A DNA stretch of 64,000 nt, taken from NCBI RefSeq assembly GCF_000429085.1, contig NZ_AUBE01000005.1, positions 124,001 to 188,000 of the forward strand, written 5' to 3'. Of the stretch, positions 58,101 through 64,000 are shown in pieces. The notes beneath the pieces are model-generated. The model was not told where the DNA came from. It saw only the letters and a program-made list of their open reading frames with translations, and searched no databases. The stretch comes from Streptomyces flavidovirens DSM 40150. GTDB taxonomy: Bacteria > Actinomycetota > Actinomycetes > Streptomycetales > Streptomycetaceae. Numbering within the stretch: position 1 is the stretch's first letter; every line of letters starts with the position of its first letter. The position numbers were made by a program, and so were the translations under genes.

Positions 58101-61100
58101 GCGGCCCCCGACCGCAGCACGCCGAGCAGCGCGGCGACGGTCTCGTGGCGGGGCAGCGCCAGGGCCACAAACCGCTCCGGGCCCGCGCCGTGCGCGGCCA
58201 CCAGCCGGACGATCCGCTCCACGCGGGCGTCGAGCTCGGCGTACGTGACCCGCTCGACGGCACCCGACCGGGAGCCGAGCACCAGCGCGACGGCGTCCGG
58301 CGTCTCGCGGACCTGCCGCGCGAACGCCTCGTGCAGCGGCGGCGCCTCCGGCGCGGCCACCGGCGGTGCCAGCAGCGCGCCCCGCTCCTCCTCCGCCAGG
58401 ATGTCGTGGTCGCCGACCGGCAGCTCGGGCCGGGCGACGGCGGCGGCCAGCAGCCGCACCAGACGCCGGGCGAGGACCTCGACCGTCTCCGCGTCGAACA
58501 GGTCCGCGCTGTACTCGGCGAAGCCGCCGACCTCGTCCGTGTCACCGTCCGGGTCGAACCGCTCGATGAACGTCAGGCTCAGATCGAACGTCGCCGTGCC
58601 GGTGGCCACCACGTGCGGCCGGGTCCGCAGACCCTCCACCGGCAACTCGGAGGCCGTACCGCTCTGGTGCACCACCATCACCTGGAACAGCGGGTGACGG
58701 GCCGTGGACCGAGGCGGGTTGAGGATCTCCACCAGCCGCTCGAACGGCAGGTCCTGGTGCTCGAACGCCGCGACGGCCGTGTCCCGCACCCGCCGCAGCA
58801 GCGTCTCGAACGACGGCGCCCCGGACGTGTCGGTGCGCAGCACGAGCGTGTTGACGAAGAAGCCGACGAGGTCGTCGAGCGCTTCCTCGCCGCGCCCGGC
58901 CACGGGCGTGCCGACCGGAATGTCCTCCCCGGCGCCGAGCCGGGTCAGCAGGGCGGCCACCGCGGCCTGGTACACCATGAACGGGGTGACACCGAGCGAC
59001 GCCGCGAGCGTCCGTACGCGGCGGGCGAGGTCGGCCTCGACCGTGAAGCGGACCATGCCGCCCCGGTTGGACGACTCGGCCGGGCGGGGCCGGTCGGTGG
59101 GCAGCCGCAGCTCGTCGGGGGCGCCGCCCAGGGCTTCCTTCCAGTACGCGGCCTGCTGTGCCGTCAGGCTGCGCGGATCACCGGCGTCGCCGAGGAGCTG
59201 CCGCTGCCAGACGGCGAAGTCGGCGTACCGCACCGGAAGCGGAGCCCAGACCGGCGCCCTGCCGTCCAGCCGTGCCCGGTAGGCGTCGGCGAGGTCGCGG
59301 ACCAGGACGGGGAGGGACTGGCCGTCGCCGGCGATGTGGTGCAGCAGGAGGAGCAGGACGTGCTCCTCGGTGCCGGTCTCGAACAGGACGACACGCAGCG
59401 GCGGTTCGTCCGCGAGGGCGAACACATGCGCCGCCGCGGCGGCCAGATCGGCGTCCACCTCGGCGGGCGTCGAGCGGCGCACCTCCAGCCGGGGGCCACG
59501 CTCCGGCTCCAGCACGACCTGGCACGGCGATCCGTCGCGCTCCGGGAAGACCGTACGCAGGCTCTCGTGGCGTACGGCGACGTCGGCGACCGCGTCGGCG
59601 AGAGCAGCCGTGTCCAGCGGCCCGTCGACGCGCAGCGCGGTGGGGATGTTGTAGGCCGGGCCCGGCTCCTCAAGGCGGTGCAGCAGCCACAGCCGCTGCT
59701 GCGCGAACGACAGGGGCACGGGCTCACCGGCCGTTTTGGCGGTGAGCGCCGGGCGGGCGGGGTCCTGGCCTCCGGCGCCGTCCAGCACCCGGGCCAGCGC
59801 GGCGGGTGTCGGCGCGTCGAACAGCGCCCGCAGGGCGGGCCGGATGCCCAACTCCGCCTCGACTCGGGTGATCAGCCGCGCGGCGAGCATGGAGTGGCCG
59901 CCGAGCAGGAAGAAGTCGTCGTCCGGCCCGACCGCCGGCAGCTCCAGCACGGCGGCGAACAGCGCGCACAGCGTCGCCTCGCGTGCCGTGGCCGGCTCCC
60001 GGCCGGCGGCACGCCCGTACACCGGCGCGGGCAGCGCCCGGCGGTCCAGCTTGCCGTTGCTGGTCAGCGGCAGCCGCTCCAGCGTGACGATCGCGGCGGG
60101 CACCATGTGCGCGGGCAGCGCGGCGGCCAAGTCCGCGCGCAGCCGGTCGGTGTCGGGCGCGGTCGCTGCGTCGGCGGGCACCACGTAGGCGACGAGGCGG
60201 GGGTCGCCCGGCTGGTCCTCGCGGGCGATGACGGCCGCCTGCGCGATCCCCGGCTCCCGGCGCAGCAGTTGCTCGATCTCGCCGGGTTCGATACGGAAGC
60301 CCCGGATCTTGACCTGGTGGTCGACCCGGCCCAGGTACTCCAGGACACCGTCGGCGGTCCAGCGGGCCAGGTCACCGGTGCGGTACATCCGGCTGCCGGG
60401 GGCGCCGAACGGGTCGGCGACGAACCGCTCCGCGGTCAGCCCCGGACGGCCGAGGTAGCCGCGGGCGAGCCCGTCACCGGAGACGTACAGCTCACCGGGC
60501 GAGCCCGGCGGCACCGGGTGGAGCCGCTCGTCCAGCAGCCGTACGGCCGTGTTGTGCACCGGGGCGCCGATCGGCACGACCGGGCCCGTGTGGTCCGGAC
60601 GGCAGGTCCACAGCGTGGCGTCGACCGTGGTCTCGGTGGGGCCGTACGAGTTGAACATCCGGGTGGTCGCCGACCAGCGTCGCATCAGCTCGGCCGGGCA
60701 TGCCTCACCCGCCACGATCAGCGTCGCCCCGGCGGGCAGCGACCGCTCGTGCGGCAGCGTCGCCAGCACGCCCGGAGGCAGCGTCAGGTGGGTGACCGCG
60801 TGCCGGGCGCAGAACTCGGCGAGCGGCGGCCCCAGCCGCTTGTCGGCGGGGACGACGACCAGTGTGGCGCCGGTGAGCAGGGCCATCGTCCATTCCCACA
60901 CCGAGGTGTCGAAGCTGAACGAGGCGAACTGCAGGACTCGGCTGCCCGGACCGGCCCCCAGCTCCTCGGCCATGGTGGAGACCAGGCTCGGAATGCCCTC
61001 GTGCGTGACGACGACGCCCTTGGGGCGCCCGGTGGAGCCCGAGGTGTAGATGAGGTACGCGGCGTTGTCAGGCGCCGAGGGGCGCGGCGGAGCCCCCGTG

Positions 61101-63010
61101 CCCCCGGTGGGGCGTGACGCGTCGTCGAGGAGGACGACGGGGATCTCACCCTGCGGGAGCCGGCCGGCGGACCGGGAGTCGGTGACCAGCAGGCCCGGCC
61201 GGGCGTCGCCGAGCATCAGGGCGATACGGTCGGCCGGGTACTCGGGGTCGACCGGCAGATACGCCGCTCCCGCCTTCATGACGGCGAGCGCCGCCACCAG
61301 GAAGTCGCCCGAGCGGGGGAGGGCCACGGCGACGACCTGCTCCGGTCCGGCGCCCAGCGCGGCCAGTTCGCCGGCCAGCAGGTCGGACCGCTCGTCCAGT
61401 TCGGCGTAGCTGAGCCGCTGTTCACGGCTGCCGTCACCCTCCCAGACGAGCGCAGTGGCGTCGGGGTTCTCGCGCACCCGGTCCCGGAAGAGGTCCGGGA
61501 TGGTGGCGCGCTCCAGGGCGCGCCGGTCGCTGCCCCACGTCGTCAGGACCCGCTCCCGCTCCTCCTCACCGAGCAGGTCCAGGTCGCCGAGCGGCGTGTC
61601 CGGGGCGTCCAGCGCCGCCGCCAGCAGCCGCTCGAAGCGGCCGAGCAGATGCCCGACCGTCTCGTCCCGGTACAGGTCGCGGCGGTACGTCGTGTCCAGG
61701 GTCAGTGTCCCGGCTGCGTCCAGCACCGCGGAGACGGCCAGGTCGAACGCGGCGGCGTTGCCCGGCACCGGCCGTTCGGCCAGCCGCACGCCGGGCAGCT
61801 CGAAGCCCTCCCAGACGTCGCTGCGCAGCGAGAACATGACGTCGAAGAAGACGTGGTGCCCGACCGTGCGCTCCGGGCGCAGTTCCTGGACCAGAGTGTC
61901 GAAGGGGACGCTCTGGTGCGCGTACGCGCCCAGGCAGACCTCCCGCACCTGCTGGAGGAACGAGCGGAACGTGGTGTCCGGCGTGGCCCGCGTACGCAGC
62001 ACCAGTGTGTTGCCGAAGTTGCCCACCAGCCGCTCGGCACCGGAGTCCGTGCGCAGCACGGCGGGCGAACCGACGAGGAGGTCGGGCGCGCCGGCGGCTC
62101 GGTGCAGCAGCGCGTTGAACGACGCGAGGAGAGCCATGAAGGGACTGACGCCCTCCGCCCGGCACAGCGCGTGCATGCGTTCGCGCAGCTCGGCGGGCAG
62201 CGTACGGACCAGCCGCCCGCCCTCCTCGGCCCGGTCAGGTGAGCGGGGGAAGTCGGTGGGCAGAGGCAGCGGCGCGGGCGGGTCCGCGAGCTGCTCGCGC
62301 CAGTGGGCGAGGTCGGCGTCCGTCCAGGGCGCGCGCCGCTGTTCGCGAACGGCGAGGTCGGCGTACTGGAGGGGGAGTTGGGGCAGCGGGCGGCCGGTGT
62401 AGACGGCGGAGACCTCCTGGAGCAGGACCTGCCAGCTGCCGTCGTCCCAGGCGATGTGGTGGGCGACCAGCACGAGGACGTGTGCGTCCTCGGCGAGCCG
62501 CAGGATCTCCAGACGGACGGGCGTGTCCGCCGACAGGTCGAAGGGGCGCGCCGCCAGCCGGGCCGCGGCCTCGTCCACCGCCGCCTCGCGGTCCGCGGGT
62601 GCGACCGCCGACAGGTCGCTCTCGCCGATGACCGGCTCGGCGTCCGGTATCAGGATCTGGACGGGCTCGCCGTCCTCACCGGGCCGGTAGACGGTACGCA
62701 GGACGTGGTGCCGCTCGATGACGGTGCGCAGTGCCTGCCGCAGTCCGGATACGGACAACTCGCCGGAAAGGCGCACCGCAACGCATATGTTGTAGGCGGT
62801 GCCGTGCGGCTCCAGTTGGTGCAGCAACCACATCCGGCGCTGCGCCGAGGACAGTGGAGCCGGTCCCTCTGCCCGGACCGGGGGAGTTTGCGGGGATGTG
62901 TCCTCGCTGCCGGGCTGCCTGGCTATTCCACGGGCAGCCAGTTGACGACGCAGCAGCTCCCGGCGTCGTTCGTTCGCGTCTGCGCTGTGGCCGATGTTCG
63001 CACCCGACAA
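55100..63010 (-). CDS. NRPS, C-A-T-C-A-T-E (initiating synthetase)
   Basis: A 2636-residue synthetase. It opens with a condensation domain carrying the variant [10 protein letters not shown] (near residue 183; HHxxxDG has Asp where Gly is usual), typical of starter domains of hydroxamate synthetases. Adenylation domain 1 (YTSGSTG near 652) reads about DTWTIASVDK. Carrier LLGGHSML is near 1034. Condensation domain 2 has HHIAGDGQS near 1223. Adenylation domain 2 (YTSGSTG near 1707) reads about DADDGGFVDK. The last carrier is of the GGDS type (near 2097), followed by an epimerase with [10 protein letters not shown] near 2284, so residue 2 becomes D. The start is TTG at 63008-63010, with GGGGAC about 12 bases upstream; no in-frame ATG or GTG was found nearby. 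Confidence 0.92.
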
Positions 63011-63055
63011 GAAGGTTCACGTCCCCTCAACATGACTGATGGGCCGAACCATAAC

Positions 63056-63074
63056 TTAGGATAGCCTTATCTTG
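63056..63074. promoter_or_regulatory. Iron box between divergent NRPS and exporter genes
   Basis: TTAGGATAGCCTTATCTTG matches 12 of 19 positions of the actinobacterial iron box and keeps the TTAGG arm. It lies 46 bases from the NRPS start and 67 bases from the exporter start, able to control both. Confidence 0.6.
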
Positions 63075-63140
63075 CTATTGTGAGCCCGCTCGCCGGGCTG
63101 CCGCCTCGGCGGGGGAAACCCCAGAGGTGGAGGACCGGCG

Positions 63141-64000
63141 TTGCGCATCAGAGAACTGGCCCTGGATCTTTCCCCGTTGCGGGCCGGCGGCCCCCTCGGC
63201 CTGGTTCTCGCCACCCGCGTGCTCGCCCTCCTGTGCATCGGACTCACCTCGGTCGGTGTGGTCGTACAGGTCTACGAGCAGACCGGATCGTCGGTCCAGG
63301 TGGGCGCCGTCAGTCTGGTGCTGGGCGCGGGGCTGTTGCTCGGATTCCTGGTCGGTGGGGTCCTCGCCGACCGCAGGGATCGCAGGGGGCTCATCCTCAT
63401 CGGCAGCGGCTGGGCCGTCGTCACCTTCGCCGCTCTGTCGGCGAACGCGGCGGCCGACCGGCCCGCGCTGTGGGTCGTCTACCTCTCCGGAGCCCTGTTC
63501 GGTTTCACCGAGGGGGTCGCGGAGACCGCGCTCACCGCCGTCGTGCCCACCTTCGTGAGCGAAGAGCACATACCGGCCACGGGTGCGCTCATCACGGTCA
63601 CCACCACCCTCGGATCGATCGCCGGTCCTATGCTCGGCGGTGTGCTCATCGCCGGACCCGGCCTCGCCACCACCTTCGGCCTCGCGGCTGCCGGCACGGC
63701 GATCACCACGCTGCTGCTGACCCGCCTCGCCCCCATGCCGCCGACGGGCGCGGACGCACCGCCGTCCGGCGTACCACTCACCGGGGCGAAGGAGAGCGAG
63801 CCGCCGGCCGCCGCGGAGGCGGTGCCGGTGCGGCCCGGAGTGCTGGAGTCGCTGCGCGAAGGGCTCGCCTTCATCCGGGGCAGCCGCGTCGTCGCCGCCG
63901 TGCTCGTCGTGGATCTGTGCGCCGCGCTCTTCGCCACGCCGACCGCTCTCTACCCGCAGTTCGCGCAGGAGCGGTTCGGCGGCGGGCCCGAGTTGGTCGG
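63141..64000 (+). CDS. EntS-like MFS siderophore exporter, cut by window edge
   Basis: The first 286 residues of a 12-helix transporter. The TTG start at 63141 follows GGAGG at eight bases. The loop GGVLADRRDRRGLILIG near residue 75 is the MFS motif between helices 2 and 3; TEGVAETALTAVVPTFV near residue 120 is typical of the EntS/tetracycline-like exporters that sit in siderophore clusters. A proline-rich cytoplasmic loop follows near residue 210. It is divergent from the NRPS genes and shares the iron box, so it most likely exports the siderophore. The C-terminal half lies beyond base 64000. Confidence 0.88.
   Translation, partial: MRIRELALDLSPLRAGGPLGLVLATRVLALLCIGLTSVGVVVQVYEQTGSSVQVGAVSLVLGAGLLLGFLVGGVLADRRDRRGLILIGSGWAVVTFAALSANAAADRPALWVVYLSGALFGFTEGVAETALTAVVPTFVSEEHIPATGALITVTTTLGSIAGPMLGGVLIAGPGLATTFGLAAAGTAITTLLLTRLAPMPPTGADAPPSGVPLTGAKESEPPAAAEAVPVRPGVLESLREGLAFIRGSRVVAAVLVVDLCAALFATPTALYPQFAQERFGGGPELV

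Noticed and set aside
56372..61117. A 1581-codon plus-strand open frame antisense to the first NRPS
   Set aside because: It is the mirror of GC-rich NRPS codons. It is rich in Arg/Gly/Gln/His without any family motif, and the minus strand encodes complete domains across the whole stretch.

Overview
The window is very GC-rich (about 70%), with long overlapping reading frames on both strands, GTG/TTG starts and a few TTA codons in selected genes. The content is typical of an actinomycete and almost certainly a Streptomyces or close relative: a large modular NRPS, iron-box promoters, a PaaX-type regulator, PP2C/anti-sigma ATPase fragments and many secreted esterases. No rRNA, tRNA or CRISPR array was recognised.

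Region A (1-13 kb) is a catabolic gene set that seems to be controlled by one LacI-family repressor (10223-11230). It holds three esterases (1-1296, 5062-6621, 11650-12615), an exported SurE-type phosphatase, a frameshifted MFS transporter, a PAP2-fold membrane protein with both catalytic histidines replaced, a GH3 beta-glycosidase and an atypical cytochrome P450. The palindrome TTACACGTGTAA, or a close variant, sits upstream of the transporter/PAP2 pair, the GH3 gene, the divergent P450/lacI pair and the third esterase, and a partial copy lies near 23.44 kb.

Region B (13.4-23.2 kb) encodes what reads as a complete CoA-dependent salicylate pathway. The steps are aryl-CoA ligase, fused salicylyl-CoA 5-hydroxylase/oxidoreductase, hotdog thioesterase, gentisate 1,2-dioxygenase, FAH-family maleylpyruvate hydrolase and maleate isomerase, ending in pyruvate and fumarate. 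A nitrilase is embedded in the operon and a PaaX-type regulator follows it. Region C (23.8-30.7 kb) adds a family-5 peptide-type ABC importer, with one permease fused to one ATPase, and an aromatic-acid MFS symporter. Together A to C suggest uptake and trimming of conjugated or derivatised salicylates (esters, glycosides, nitriles), then ring cleavage; this link is inference.

Region D (30.8-40.4 kb) is accessory. Broken transposases (IS5-like, ISAzo13-like and a third fragment), a truncated MFS and a frameshifted ATPase surround two intact units. One is a two-gene operon of an unknown 423-residue protein and a dynamin-like GTPase. The other is a 1142-residue membrane-anchored NACHT-type NTPase. 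A single sequence resembling a type I-E CRISPR repeat lies just before the NACHT gene. This is the best place to look for an undescribed, possibly defensive, system.

Region E (40.6-46.5 kb) has an SDR oxidoreductase and a tightly overlapping four-gene operon of secreted and membrane proteins of unknown function. It carries at least five TTA codons, which suggests bldA-linked developmental control. Region F (46.6 kb to the right edge) is a siderophore locus: an iron box, an L-ornithine N5-monooxygenase, two convergently placed NRPS genes (C-A-T-C-A-T-E and C-A-T-C-A-T-TE, one module with a clear serine code), a second iron box and an EntS-like MFS exporter cut by the window edge.
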